From Bacteroidia bacterium (GTDB lineage Bacteria; Bacteroidota; Bacteroidia; Cytophagales; Cyclobacteriaceae), in contig JAUHYU010000024.1 in the NCBI GenBank assembly GCA_030426345.1, positions 1-54,907 of the forward strand: a stretch of 54,907 nt of DNA, in the 5' to 3' direction. The notes under the pieces are model-generated. The model ran no database searches. It saw only the letters and a list, made by a program, of their open reading frames with translations, and had not been told where the DNA came from. Positions 18,705 through 27,882 of this stretch are shown piece after piece. Each line of letters begins with the position of its first letter. Within the stretch, counting starts at the first letter, position 1. The translations under genes were made by a program, and so were the position numbers.

Positions 18705-18725
18705 GGATTTGGAGCATTATTATTT
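18700..18725 (+). repeat. Dispersed motif overlapping the aminotransferase start
   Basis: It reads TTCATGGATTTGGAGCATTATTATT. The CAT at 18702-18704 is the complement of the start codon, so the motif forms the 5' untranslated end and first codon of the minus-strand gene. Confidence 0.6.
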
Positions 18726-18946
18726 AATAAAAACAAAAATGAGGGAATAGTTTTATAACTAAAAGAAAACATAACATTTATGGACGGTTGCTAGAGAAGA
18801 ATGAGAAAAAGGCATGAAAAACCATGTGATTTCCATGAATGGTTTAGTGATCTGTAGCTATTAACCCTTCGCACCTTTTGATTTGAAGGCTCATTGAATA
18901 CATGAGGCTTAGCGGTATTTTATTCCTTCAATTTTGTTTTGAAATA

Positions 18947-18977
18947 TTTGATAAAGCGTTATTTAGAACTATTTTTG
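18947..18977 (+). promoter_or_regulatory. Bacteroidota-type promoter of the E2 gene
   Basis: TTTG (18947-18950), 19 bases, then TATTTTTG (18970-18977) is an exact fit to TTTG-N19-TAnnTTTG. The start codon follows 22 bases downstream. Confidence 0.75.
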
Positions 18978-18999
18978 AGGCCAAAATTCAAACAGATTT

Positions 19000-20625
19000 A
19001 TGGCGGAAGTAATTAGAATGCCCAAGATGAGCGACACCATGGAAGAAGGCGTAATAGCCTCGTGGTTGGTCAAGGTGGGTGATACAGTAAAATCGGGAGA
19101 TATTTTAGCTGAAGTAGAAACAGATAAGGCTACTATGGAACTGGAGTCTTATGAAGATGGAACTGTTCTGCATCTCGGTGTAAAAGAAAAAGAAGCGGTA
19201 AAAGTGGATGGCGTTATTGCTATTGTTGGCGAGAAGGGAGAGAAAATAGATGATTTGCTTCAAGATGCTACACCGGAAAAAGCTACTGAAATAGAATCAT
19301 CTGCTGATGACGAAAAAAGTGAAGAATCCAATTCAGAGAGCGAAGATAAAATAGATACAAGTGGAATTAACGCCGCATTGATCACCATGCCAAAAATGAG
19401 CGACACCATGACTGAAGGGGTGATCGCTACTTGGTTGAAAAAAGTAGGTGATGAAGTGAAATCTGGCGATATACTGGCTGAAGTGGAAACCGATAAGGCA
19501 ACTATGGAATTAGAAGCGTATGAGGATGGAAAGCTATTATACATTGGAGTAGAGGCTGGATCGGCTGTCGCCGTAGATGGCGTTATTGCTGTGGTAGGCG
19601 AAGAGGGTGCTGACTATAAAAAGTTGATTCAAGCACATGATGCCGGCGGCAAGCCAAAAGCAGCATCCAAGCCTGCTGAGAAAGCTCCTGCGTCAACTGA
19701 AACCCCAAAGGCAGAAACGAAATCAAATAATACATCTACAGCATCTGCGGACGGAAGGGTGAAGGCATCACCTTTGGCCAAGAAGTTAGCAGAAGATAAG
19801 GGTTATGACATCAATGCCATTTCCGGATCCGGCGAGGGAGGAAGGATTGTGAAAAGGGATGTAGAATCCTTCACGCCATCTGCAAGTGCTCCATCAAAAG
19901 CATCTGGTGCACCATCTGTACAATTACCATCAGTGGTAGGAGAAGAAAGCCACGAAGATGTACAGTTGTCTCAAATGAGAAAAACAATTGCCAGAAGGCT
20001 TACAGAAAGCAAATTTACGGCTCCTCATTTTTACCTGACCATGGAAATAAACATGGACAAGGCAGTAGAAGCTCGTAAAAGCATGAACGAACTTTCGCCC
20101 GTAAAAATATCGTTTAATGATATCGTATTAAAAGCCACGGCGGCTGCGCTTAGGATGCATCCTAACGTGAATGTTTCATGGCAGGAGGATACATTACGAT
20201 ATAACAAACACATTCACATCGGTGTGGCTGTTGCGGTGGACGAAGGTTTGCTTGTTCCTGTAGTTAGGTTTGCAGACAACAAGTCACTATCTCATATTTC
20301 TGCTGAAGTAAAAGAACTGGCAGGCAAAGCAACCAACAAGCAATTGCAGCCTTCAGACTGGGAAGGAAATACGTTTACTATTTCTAATTTGGGCATGTTT
20401 GGTATCGAAGAATTTACAGCGATTATCAATCCGCCTGATGCTTGCATTTTGGCGATTGGCGGGATCAAAGAAACTCCGATTGTGAAAGATGGTCAGGTCG
20501 TCCCGGGTAATGTGATGAAAGTTACGCTGTCGTGCGACCACAGGGCAGTGGATGGAGCTGTTGGAGCGGCCTTCCTCAAAACATTGAAAGGATTGTTGGA
20601 AGATCCTGTTAGGATTTTAATATAA
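19000..20625 (+). CDS. Pyruvate dehydrogenase complex dihydrolipoamide acetyltransferase (E2)
   Basis: A 541-residue E2 core protein. It has two lipoyl domains (about 2-77 and 127-200) with the lipoylated lysines Lys43 and Lys166 in ETDKATMELE, an Ala/Pro/Lys-rich linker, a peripheral subunit-binding domain (about 247-285, VKASPLAKKLAED...) and the catalytic acetyltransferase domain (about 315-541). The active site is SCDHRAVDG with His514 and Asp518. It transfers acetyl groups from E1 to CoA. The two lipoyl modules are nearly identical at the protein level, a recent-looking internal duplication. No E1 or E3 gene is adjacent. Confidence 0.95.
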   Translation: MAEVIRMPKMSDTMEEGVIASWLVKVGDTVKSGDILAEVETDKATMELESYEDGTVLHLGVKEKEAVKVDGVIAIVGEKGEKIDDLLQDATPEKATEIESSADDEKSEESNSESEDKIDTSGINAALITMPKMSDTMTEGVIATWLKKVGDEVKSGDILAEVETDKATMELEAYEDGKLLYIGVEAGSAVAVDGVIAVVGEEGADYKKLIQAHDAGGKPKAASKPAEKAPASTETPKAETKSNNTSTASADGRVKASPLAKKLAEDKGYDINAISGSGEGGRIVKRDVESFTPSASAPSKASGAPSVQLPSVVGEESHEDVQLSQMRKTIARRLTESKFTAPHFYLTMEINMDKAVEARKSMNELSPVKISFNDIVLKATAAALRMHPNVNVSWQEDTLRYNKHIHIGVAVAVDEGLLVPVVRFADNKSLSHISAEVKELAGKATNKQLQPSDWEGNTFTISNLGMFGIEEFTAIINPPDACILAIGGIKETPIVKDGQVVPGNVMKVTLSCDHRAVDGAVGAAFLKTLKGLLEDPVRILI

Positions 20626-20660
20626 ACCATTAGGACGCAGATTCGTTAGTCCAATTAAAA

Positions 20661-20703
20661 CTTAAAAGGCTGAGTTTATTTTTATATAGATTCGGCCTTT
20701 TCA
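20661..20703 (+). terminator. Terminator between the E2 gene and hslV
   Basis: The stem AAAAGGCTGA / TTCGGCCTTTT has one G-U pair and an AT-rich loop of about 20 bases, and lies between the E2 stop and the hslV start. Confidence 0.6.
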
Positions 20704-20716
20704 ATTTAAAATAACA

Positions 20717-21253
20717 ATGACAAAAATTAGATCAACTACCGTCATCGCCATTAAACATAATGGTGAAGTAGCCATTGGCGCAGACGGACAGGCTACTATG
20801 GGAAATACCGTGGCCAAAAGCAATGTTAAAAAAATACGAAAGCTGCAGGATGGCAAGATCGTAACTGGTTTTGCGGGAAGTACTGCCGACGCTTTTACAC
20901 TTTTGGAAAGATTTGACGAAAAGCTAAATTCCTATGGGGCAAATATGAAACGCTCCGCCATAGAATTGGCCAAAGACTGGCGCATGGACCGTTATCTTAG
21001 AAAATTGGAAGCTATGCTGATCGTGGCCAATAAAGATGAAATTTTGATTCTCAGTGGCACCGGCGATGTGTTGGAACCGGACAATGATATTGCTGCGATA
21101 GGATCGGGAAGCATGTACGCACAAGCTGCTGCCATCTCACTAAAGAAGCATGCGCAAAACCTATCGGCAGAGGAAATGGTAAAGGAAAGTTTGCATGTCG
21201 CTGCTGATATTTGCATCTATACCAACCACAACATCAACGTGGAAAAGATTTAA
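20717..21253 (+). CDS. hslV: ATP-dependent protease peptidase subunit HslV
   Basis: A 178-residue threonine peptidase of the HslUV (ClpYQ) complex. The N-terminal propeptide is removed before Thr7 (STTVIAIKHNGEVAIGADGQ), the catalytic nucleophile. The conserved GADGQ and IGSGSMYAQAAA motifs are intact and the length is normal. Its usual partner hslU, the ATPase unfoldase, is not next to it here. A 34-residue membrane peptide gene starts 29 bases downstream on the same strand. Confidence 0.96.
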   Translation: MTKIRSTTVIAIKHNGEVAIGADGQATMGNTVAKSNVKKIRKLQDGKIVTGFAGSTADAFTLLERFDEKLNSYGANMKRSAIELAKDWRMDRYLRKLEAMLIVANKDEILILSGTGDVLEPDNDIAAIGSGSMYAQAAAISLKKHAQNLSAEEMVKESLHVAADICIYTNHNINVEKI

Positions 21254-21274
21254 TGGATTTTGACCCTTTTTATA
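21254..21274 (+). repeat. Dispersed motif (variant) after hslV
   Basis: It reads ATGGATTTTGACCCTTTTTAT, matching nine of ten core bases and the T-rich tail. It begins at the hslV stop codon. Confidence 0.55.
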
Positions 21275-21282
21275 GCTGAATT

Positions 21283-21387
21283 ATGCACGCCGTAGATCAA
21301 TTTACTACAGGTTCTTTGCTTGCCCTCATTGTAGGGTTGATCATTTTTGTAGTCGTGGCTTACCTGATTTTCAGGAAACGAGATTAG
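21283..21387 (+). CDS. Single-pass membrane peptide, 34 residues
   Basis: ATG 21283 to TAG 21387 encodes a 34-residue peptide with a short polar N-terminus (MHAVDQFTTGS), one strongly hydrophobic helix (about residues 12-30) and a positively charged end, RKRD. The charge placement predicts N-out/C-in insertion. It follows hslV by 29 bases, so it could be co-transcribed. No family was recognised. The hydrophobic helix and clean termination argue for a real small protein, but the length allows chance. Confidence 0.5.
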   Translation: MHAVDQFTTGSLLALIVGLIIFVVVAYLIFRKRD

Positions 21388-21404
21388 GAATTTGCCATAA
21401 ACAA

Positions 21405-22250
21405 TTATTCTGGCGTCTTTAATCGGCAGACCATGATTCCTGATTGGCTTTTGTTGCTCATCAAATATTCACTCAGTGGTTTCATGGAAATTACCACCTT
21501 TTTGGAGGTTGTACTGGCATGAAGCAGGTGAATCCTTCCATTTTGTTCTATGGCAAACCCCACATGGGAAATGTCTAGATTATCCATGGAAATAGTGATG
21601 GCGATTAAGTCGCCAGACTTTATTCTGTCTTCATGGATTTTGACCGCTTTTTTGGGGATATAATAATAGGTCCTGCCCTTGATTTCCGCTTCGCTCAATT
21701 TGATTTGATCAACGAAATCTGCATTGCTCAACTGAGGATAGTACTTGGGATTCTCAGACATAAATGATGGATTGTTGACATACACTTCACCACCAATTTC
21801 TTTTGTAATATCACTCAGGACACCTTTTTGCTCATTGTCATAGATCCAATCTGAGAAATAATGCAACCTGGAAGGATAACCATCCCTGATGCCATCCCTG
21901 TACCTCAGAAATTCAAGCTCCTTTTCATAATCTTCAAACGTATAATGCCCCATTTTAGCCAATCTAGCGAGCACAATGACGGTTTCTAGATAGGTGGTAC
22001 AATCAAGACCTGTTAAATTGACCACCAATTTTTCGTCGCCTTCAAGTTCCAATGTTTTCTCAACATAGGGTGTGTTGAGAAACCAGGGGCCTATTTCGAC
22101 TGTCAGGTCATTCATGGATTTTTGACCGATTTCAATATGTGAAAGCGCTGCTAATGCAGAATCCAGACATTCGCGACTTTCGGTCGTGCAAATAGTTTGG
22201 GCCATCGAAAAACTGGGTATCAAAACAATGAGTAGTGTTATTAGCCGCAT
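21405..22250 (-). CDS. DUF1460 family amidase-like exported protein
   Basis: A 281-residue protein with a Sec signal peptide (MRLITLLIVLIPSFSMAQ). The rest matches the DUF1460 family, an NlpC/P60-like cysteine fold related to N-acetylmuramoyl-L-alanine amidases. The putative nucleophile Cys lies in GLDCTTYLETV and the histidine in NLDISHVGFAI. A role in cell-wall peptide hydrolysis or muropeptide turnover in the periplasm is likely. Two copies of the dispersed motif are embedded in frame, coding AVKIHED (core 21632-21641) and GQKSMND (core 22113-22122). It ends 38 bases after the sulfatase start side of the next minus-strand gene and may be co-transcribed with it. Confidence 0.82.
   Translation of the reverse strand: MRLITLLIVLIPSFSMAQTICTTESRECLDSALAALSHIEIGQKSMNDLTVEIGPWFLNTPYVEKTLELEGDEKLVVNLTGLDCTTYLETVIVLARLAKMGHYTFEDYEKELEFLRYRDGIRDGYPSRLHYFSDWIYDNEQKGVLSDITKEIGGEVYVNNPSFMSENPKYYPQLSNADFVDQIKLSEAEIKGRTYYYIPKKAVKIHEDRIKSGDLIAITISMDNLDISHVGFAIEQNGRIHLLHASTTSKKVVISMKPLSEYLMSNKSQSGIMVCRLKTPE
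21629..21653 (+). repeat. Dispersed motif inside the DUF1460 gene
   Basis: The core is at 21632-21641, followed by GACCGCTTTTTT. It is translated on the minus strand as KKAVKIHE. Confidence 0.7.
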
Positions 22251-22287
22251 TCGATATTCAATATTTAATTTCTCAAAAGCACGTTAT

Positions 22288-23739
22288 TTAGAGCTTATCC
22301 CCAGAAGCTCTATAGGATTGATGTCCGGTGGAATTTCCCTCAAGTATTTTATGACGATTTTGTGGTATTTGATTCCGGTGCTTATCAATTGTTTCAGCAT
22401 ATTGTGATTCGCCCGCAACATTGTTCCATTCATGAGGATCAATAGAATGGTCATAAAATTCTTCCGATCCATCGACATACTGGATAAACCTATATTGCTC
22501 AGAGACAATAGCATAATTCCCCGGCCCAAAACTTACTCTGGCGAAATGTGGCCATACTGCCTCAGGATCTTTTAGGAGCGGGACAAGGGAATGGCCTTCA
22601 TGAGCTGAGTCTGATTCTAATCCTGTCAACTCCAACAAAGTAGGATATATATCCAATAGCTGCACGGGCTTATTACTTGTTTTTCCCTGTCCTATACCGG
22701 GTCCAACTATAATCAACGGAACCCGAGTTCCGTCCCCCCAAAGACTGCGCTTGGCAAATCTTTCTTTTTCGCCAAGGTGAAAGCCATGGTCACTGAATAA
22801 AACTACATATGTATTGTCACCATATTTACCTTGCTCCAAGGCTCTGAGCACTTTGCCAACTTGATTATCCACAAAGCTGACACAAGCCAGGTAAGATTGT
22901 ACCAAAGGTTTCCATTCGTCATTTTTCAGCACCCATTCATGCGTTGGCGCAATATGCTTAAGTCTAGTGATGTCACTTCCGTAAGATGATATGTCCTCCA
23001 TGTCATTGGGAATCGATTCAGGCAATTGAATGGATTCCAAAGGGTACATGTCAAACCACTTTTTTGGTGCATATTGAGGAACATGAGGGCGGTAAAATCC
23101 AACACCCATCCAAAACGAACTGTCATAATTCTCGTTGAGTTTATCCATTGCCCAATTGGCAATTTTATAATCAGGCATCAAGGAATCATTTTCTGGGTAG
23201 GCTCCCCAATCCCACAGGCGATTACCAACAAATCCAGTGAGTTTTGTTTCCGGCAATGGCCCAAAACCACCAAATTGCCCTCCGTAGTTGGGAATATACG
23301 TTTCATTTTGCTCTCCTCCATTATGAAAAAGTTTTCCAGCACCTAGCACTTGATATCCTTCTTTTTCGAATCGATCCGGCATTAAAGTACTCTCCATTAT
23401 TTCCGGCGAATTTTTGGGATGTGGACTTAAAAAATACAAGCCGGTTGTGCTGGGATAGAGTGAGCTCATCAGGCTGGCTCTGGAAGGGTTGCATACCGGA
23501 GATTGGCAATGTGCATTGGTGAATAGCATGCCTTTGGAAGCAAGACGATCAATATTTGGCGTCTGGGCCTGCGGGTGTCCACCCATGATGCCTACCCAAT
23601 CGTTCAAATCATCAACGGCTATAAATAATACATTGGGTTTGTTGACTTTGCTCTCAGGGGTATTTTGGCAGGTTGTGAACAATGCTATTGCCAATATCAT
23701 CCATAGTCCGGTGCGCTTAGTATGTGTAGTTCTATCCAT
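22288..23739 (-). CDS. Type I sulfatase lipoprotein (iduronate-2-sulfatase-like)
   Basis: A 483-residue formylglycine-dependent sulfatase. The N-terminal lipoprotein signal ends at TTCQ. Calcium-binding acidic residues appear in FIAVDDLNDW. The maturation motif is CNPSRAS with the FGly precursor Cys83, so an anaerobic or FGE-type maturase must act on it. The second metal site is SDHGFHLGEKERFAKRSLW. It most resembles iduronate-2-sulfatase/S1_7-type enzymes that remove sulfate from uronic or hexose residues of sulfated polysaccharides. Substrate is inferred only at family level. It could serve the glycan locus 15 kb away. Confidence 0.9.
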   Translation of the reverse strand: MDRTTHTKRTGLWMILAIALFTTCQNTPESKVNKPNVLFIAVDDLNDWVGIMGGHPQAQTPNIDRLASKGMLFTNAHCQSPVCNPSRASLMSSLYPSTTGLYFLSPHPKNSPEIMESTLMPDRFEKEGYQVLGAGKLFHNGGEQNETYIPNYGGQFGGFGPLPETKLTGFVGNRLWDWGAYPENDSLMPDYKIANWAMDKLNENYDSSFWMGVGFYRPHVPQYAPKKWFDMYPLESIQLPESIPNDMEDISSYGSDITRLKHIAPTHEWVLKNDEWKPLVQSYLACVSFVDNQVGKVLRALEQGKYGDNTYVVLFSDHGFHLGEKERFAKRSLWGDGTRVPLIIVGPGIGQGKTSNKPVQLLDIYPTLLELTGLESDSAHEGHSLVPLLKDPEAVWPHFARVSFGPGNYAIVSEQYRFIQYVDGSEEFYDHSIDPHEWNNVAGESQYAETIDKHRNQIPQNRHKILEGNSTGHQSYRASGDKL

Positions 23740-23857
23740 TCTTCTCGTTTATGATGACTAAAATTAAATATTTTCTTTTTGAAATAGAGCTGGAATATAT
23801 CTTTTTGGCTTGTGGCTCCCCCTGTTCTTATGAGGGGCTTTGGCTTTTTTTCTTCTT

Positions 23858-23885
23858 AAAAACCCTTCAAAATCCATGGATTTGG
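23858..23885 (-). repeat. Dispersed motif, intergenic copy
   Basis: AAAAACCCTTC is followed by the exact core AAAATCCATG (23869-23878) in the palindromic form ATCCATGGAT. Confidence 0.8.
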
Positions 23886-24232
23886 TTCATGGAAAAACAG
23901 GGCTTTTTGATTGGGTTATTTACCGATTAGACCCTATAGGTTTCCAAAACATACAAGGTCTTGGCATGGAAATAACTTCCGCGCTAGAGGTGCATGACCT
24001 CCCATGACAAATTTAAGTCTCTTTACAATCACCCCTTCAAATCCTGATCTTTTTTCTTCTTTATGTACTGTTTGGGCAATGATATTTTTGATTTCTGAAG
24101 TCTTTTCAACTGTAATTAAGCTACTAAATTGAATGGTTAGTATTGTGATAAAAAAAGATATATGCATAGTTGTTGTTCTAGTGTATGTACAACTTATCCA
24201 TGCAAAGTTACTCATATATTCACATATCTGGA

Positions 24233-24294
24233 ATCATGGACTTTAGATGCTTTTTCTCATTTCCGAAGTTCATGGATTTTAGAGGATTTTTATG
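24233..24294 (+). repeat. Two dispersed-motif copies in tandem
   Basis: The first copy (24233-24256) is TCATGGACTTTAGATGCTTTTT; the second (24269-24294) has the exact core at 24271-24280 and then AGAGGATTTTTATGG. Both have the same orientation, 38 bases apart. Confidence 0.8.
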
Positions 24295-24327
24295 GCTATA
24301 TACGTGAAACGATTTTCTATTTGTTTG

Positions 24328-25866
24328 CTACTCTATTTTTTCAATATCGCCAAGTTGCCATGTTTTATCAAAGAAAGCCTGTTCGGTGCCATAGGTTCTA
24401 AATACAGGAAACCAGCCTTCACCTTCATTGGTTTGCACCCAGTTGCTCTCTTTTCCTTCAGGAGATGTATGGCCTATGTACAAATCAACACTACCATCAG
24501 CATTTGTTTTTAACGCTTTATCTCTCGAGTCAATACTGGTGGCCCTGAGTTTATCTTTAGCATTTTTATTATCTATAAAACAGCGTGTGTTTTCACTGTA
24601 TAAAGTGAACGCCCAGAAATTAGAGGCAGGCATATCTGCTGGTATATGGATTTTGTATGTATTTGACCCGAGTAAAACGTTGCCGTCTTTATCTTTCTTA
24701 TTCGTTAAATAACTGGTCGTACCAGGGCCAGGAGTATTTGATTTCATTCCCGCAGTTATAGTTACGGCTTCGTAATAGTATTCATTGCTTTCATCTAGAT
24801 AATAATCCGTCTTGGTTGTTTTGGTCAATGGGATATTAGCCATCAATCGATACCAAGTGGTGTTATCATAATAAGGCTCATCGTGTCTTGGCTCTATCTG
24901 GTTAGCTCTATTCATGAGATCGCCCAAATTAGCTCCTTCAGTTAAAGTTGTTTTCAACGCTTCTGATGGATTGAAAGCTTGTCCGTTTTCAATACCTAAA
25001 TATCTCATATAAGTATAGAAGATTTTGTCTTCTTGTTTTTGTGGCTCATCCTGAATAAACTGGTGTACCAATTCAAAATATTGTAATCCACTGGGCGGTG
25101 TACCCTCAAAGCGTTTATCTGTATTGGAAATAAATTTTGCTGGCTTTAAGGTTTCTCCATATTTACCAATCAAAAAGCTTTCTTTCATTTTTTTGATTTC
25201 TGCTGCATCGGTTGATAGAAACCTAGTTCCAATCATTATTTTATTGGTTGTAGCGTTTACCACAAAGTGCCCTTTTGTATTTAATTTTGAAATATCGTAT
25301 CCATTTGGAACGATTAGATATTTACCACCTTTACCCTTATCAGGTCCCATTAAACCTAAATCGCCCAACGAAAGTTGGAAAAAGTCCAATATGCCTCCAG
25401 CAGAAGGACCTGCTGGATAATCAATAACTACTGGCCCCGATTTGGCAAGGTTTGCCCAAGCTATCACATATGGCGTGGTAGCGTTAGCAGTTAGGATACC
25501 TACTTTTTCATTAAACGATTTGGATTCTACAAAATCCATATCAGCGCTACCATAAACTTCATTCTGCCCATTATACCACTTTTGAAAACTCACTGCCGGA
25601 AGTGCCCATTGATATACTTCAATTGCTCGTTGCAAACTCAATTGGTTATTCAGTTTGTCTATTGAGGACTTGGTTAGATAGCTTTGGTTCAATTGAATAT
25701 CACCAAAATTGGTCTTGATCAATTCATCGCCTTGTAAGGTTGCTTCTGAGAGTGCCACAGCATGATCATTTGTGGTCTCTTCATTCGATTGAGGTTGATT
25801 GCAACTGAAGGTTACTGCTGCAACCGTAGCAAGTAACAGGGCTTTGATTTTGTGGGTGTGTTTCAT
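24328..25866 (-). CDS. DUF1254/DUF1214 lipoprotein
   Basis: A 512-residue lipoprotein (signal MKHTHKIKALLLATVAAVTF, then SC). The N-terminal half carries a DUF1254 domain (about 70-200, with VYQWALPAVSFQKW and the GPVVIDYPAG region). The C-terminal half carries DUF1214 (about 385-505, with FWAFTLYSENTR and a TSPEGKESNWVQT end). The two-domain protein is widespread in environmental bacteria; its biochemical activity is not established. It is monocistronic, flanked by motif-rich intergenic DNA on its 3' side. Confidence 0.88.
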   Translation of the reverse strand: MKHTHKIKALLLATVAAVTFSCNQPQSNEETTNDHAVALSEATLQGDELIKTNFGDIQLNQSYLTKSSIDKLNNQLSLQRAIEVYQWALPAVSFQKWYNGQNEVYGSADMDFVESKSFNEKVGILTANATTPYVIAWANLAKSGPVVIDYPAGPSAGGILDFFQLSLGDLGLMGPDKGKGGKYLIVPNGYDISKLNTKGHFVVNATTNKIMIGTRFLSTDAAEIKKMKESFLIGKYGETLKPAKFISNTDKRFEGTPPSGLQYFELVHQFIQDEPQKQEDKIFYTYMRYLGIENGQAFNPSEALKTTLTEGANLGDLMNRANQIEPRHDEPYYDNTTWYRLMANIPLTKTTKTDYYLDESNEYYYEAVTITAGMKSNTPGPGTTSYLTNKKDKDGNVLLGSNTYKIHIPADMPASNFWAFTLYSENTRCFIDNKNAKDKLRATSIDSRDKALKTNADGSVDLYIGHTSPEGKESNWVQTNEGEGWFPVFRTYGTEQAFFDKTWQLGDIEKIE

Positions 25867-26055
25867 TTTATTGGTTTGTGTTATTATTAATTCCCTCGAA
25901 TTTTTATCAACTTATGCTAATATTTGTCACTCTAAGTTCACAGGCCACTCCTAATGTACGCAATATTGCTATAACAACCGCATGGGTTTTGGAAGCTTAT
26001 TACCTCTGATCTATAGATAAACATGCAGCTATCCAATTTTAATTCTTTAGCTCCT

Positions 26056-26949
26056 TTAGTCCTTATTAGTTTGTAGCAGCAACACCGCTTTCAGTTTCTC
26101 CGTGCTTGGAATGACCCCAAGTAAAGAACTCAAGGCGGTAATCAGAAAAAACAATAGCGTAAAAGCCACGGCCAGGTTTTGGTCGATGGCAAATAGGCTG
26201 CTGCCATAGACATACACCATCTCGCGCGCACCCACGCCTCCAATTGTAATCGGGATGACCGAGACGATCGAGGAAATCAAAAACAGTTGTAGGTACAGGA
26301 TATAGTCACCTTGTAACCCAAGTCCTTGCAAGATGCAGAGCGCTGTAAGCACCTGAAAGCCTTGAATTCCCATAGAGGATAAATAGGCAGGAAATGCAGC
26401 CTGCGAAAAGCCTTTGAAAATCCATCGCATGACAACAGAGTAAGCCACAACCGCCAGCAGGCATCCAAAAAGCATCAAATTTCCATAGGTGGTGACATTC
26501 TCTGGAATCTGGATCAGAAGCAAAATAGCCAGCAAACTGAACAATCCAAAAAGCCCGTTGACCCGGTCGTGTAGCAGGGCGGCAATCAGCTTTTTGACGG
26601 GTGTTTTAAAAATATTATTGAGTAAATAGACTTTATATCCATCGCCGCCAAGACCTCCAGGCAGAAACAAATTATAAAACATGCCGATGTAGTAGAGAAG
26701 TAAATTGTCCCGGTATTTTATTTCAATACCAATCGGTTGAAAAAATTGCAGCAGACGTTTGGCGCTAAGCCATTGTGAGGCATTGAAGAGGATAATAGCC
26801 AATAAAAGCCACATAAAATCCATGGATTTAATTACCTCAAAGGTTTCCTGAATATCGATTTTTCGCGAGACCAGATAGAGTGCTGCCGCGCTGACGATGA
26901 TCTTGAGGAGTGGTTTAAGCGGTTTCTTCCAAGTTGCTGTCTGTCCCAA
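26056..26949 (-). CDS. Flippase-like membrane protein (lysylphosphatidylglycerol synthase TM/UPF0104)
   Basis: A 297-residue polytopic protein with about eight membrane segments, matching the LPG_synthase_TM / AglD-like family. The conserved region LPGGLGGDGYKVYLL is near 97-111 and TIGGVGAREMVYVYG near 235-250. Members often sit with glycosyltransferases and are thought to move or present lipid-linked substrates. Its start overlaps the end of the GT2 gene by 35 bases, so the two are translationally coupled. A dispersed-motif copy (core 26815-26824) encodes KSMDFMW within a membrane segment. Confidence 0.88.
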   Translation of the reverse strand: MGQTATWKKPLKPLLKIIVSAAALYLVSRKIDIQETFEVIKSMDFMWLLLAIILFNASQWLSAKRLLQFFQPIGIEIKYRDNLLLYYIGMFYNLFLPGGLGGDGYKVYLLNNIFKTPVKKLIAALLHDRVNGLFGLFSLLAILLLIQIPENVTTYGNLMLFGCLLAVVAYSVVMRWIFKGFSQAAFPAYLSSMGIQGFQVLTALCILQGLGLQGDYILYLQLFLISSIVSVIPITIGGVGAREMVYVYGSSLFAIDQNLAVAFTLLFFLITALSSLLGVIPSTEKLKAVLLLQTNKD

Positions 26950-27868
26950 TGAGAATATCTTTGATTACATAGGTCTTTTTGTCCTGCGATTCGAAGTAAG
27001 TGCGCACCACAATTTCAGCCACAAAACCAATCGTGATCAGTTGCACGCCACCCAACAAAAGTATCACACCCAATATAAGGATCGGCCTTCCCCAGATGTC
27101 GTGGCCCATGATTTTTTCCACGAGAAGATACAAGTTGATTAACATGCCTAGCCCAAATGCCAGGATGCCTGCCCCGCCAAACAGGTGCATCGGACGCTGA
27201 AAGTATTTTTGAAAAAATGTCATCAGCAACAGATCACTAGCCACTTTGAGTGTTCTGCCCAATCCATATTTGGAAGTGCCATAAATTCGAGGATGGTGGT
27301 TGACATCCATCTCAGTGATCTTGGCTCCTTGAAGTTTGGAGAGAATCGGAATAAATCGATGTAATTCGCCATAAAGCCCCAAACCCTTTGCAATGTGTCT
27401 TTTGAAAATTTTCAGCGAGCAACCATAATCATGGATATGAACCCCACTCGCCCAACGGATAATAGCATTGGCTATTTTGCTTGGGATTTTGCGAATGGCA
27501 TTGTCTTGTCGATTGGCGCGCCGCCCGGCAATCACATCAAAATCTTCTGTTTCTATCCGTTGCAGCAAGATCGGAATGTCCTTTGGGTCATTTTGCAAAT
27601 CCCCATCCATGGTCACGATGTATGTGCCAGAGGCCTGTTCTATCCCTGCGGCCATAGCTGCGGTTTGTCCGTAATTTTTTTGAAGAGAAATGGTCTTTAT
27701 GCGATTGGAAGCGTGTTTTTGAAGATTGGCGATGGTCTGATCCGTGGAGCCATCGTCCACAAATAAAATTTCATAATCAATTCCCTGCAGCGCATCGTAG
27801 AGTTGCTGAAGCAATGGTTCTACATTTTCTTCTTCATTGAATACCGTAATGACTACAGATAGTTTCAT
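26915..27868 (-). CDS. GT2 glycosyltransferase, ArnC/GtrB-like (polyprenyl-phosphate sugar)
   Basis: A 317-residue GT-A enzyme. The N-terminal catalytic domain (about 1-225) has FVDDGSTDQT and the metal-binding DGDLQNDP, and two C-terminal membrane helices (about 230-300) are typical of DPM1/ArnC/GtrB. Such enzymes load a sugar onto undecaprenyl phosphate at the inner membrane. The neighbours, a flippase-like protein and an ArnT-like GT39, give the other two steps, so this is probably a three-component glycan-decoration module acting on lipid A or another envelope glycan. Confidence 0.92.
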   Translation of the reverse strand: MKLSVVITVFNEEENVEPLLQQLYDALQGIDYEILFVDDGSTDQTIANLQKHASNRIKTISLQKNYGQTAAMAAGIEQASGTYIVTMDGDLQNDPKDIPILLQRIETEDFDVIAGRRANRQDNAIRKIPSKIANAIIRWASGVHIHDYGCSLKIFKRHIAKGLGLYGELHRFIPILSKLQGAKITEMDVNHHPRIYGTSKYGLGRTLKVASDLLLMTFFQKYFQRPMHLFGGAGILAFGLGMLINLYLLVEKIMGHDIWGRPILILGVILLLGGVQLITIGFVAEIVVRTYFESQDKKTYVIKDILIGTDSNLEETA

Positions 27869-27882
27869 GGGTTTTAATAGGA

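Larger units (their letters stand above)
23740..24327. other. Intergenic region with three dispersed-motif copies
   Basis: This 588-base gap between two minus-strand genes holds copies of the dispersed motif at 23858-23885, 24233-24256 and 24269-24294. A minus-strand frame of about 77 codons (24167 down to 23934) begins with a hydrophobic stretch but has no recognisable family and is not annotated. The rest shows no feature. Confidence 0.6.

Noticed and set aside
23934-24215. 93-codon minus-strand frame in the 23.7-24.3 kb gap
   Set aside because: A hydrophobic start near 24167 looks signal-like, but there is no recognisable domain and the rest looks random; kept only as a note in the intergenic entry.
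24233-24294. Tandem motif copies considered as a small CRISPR array
   Set aside because: Only two imperfect units 38 bases apart, the same word is scattered across the whole window on both strands, and no cas gene is present.
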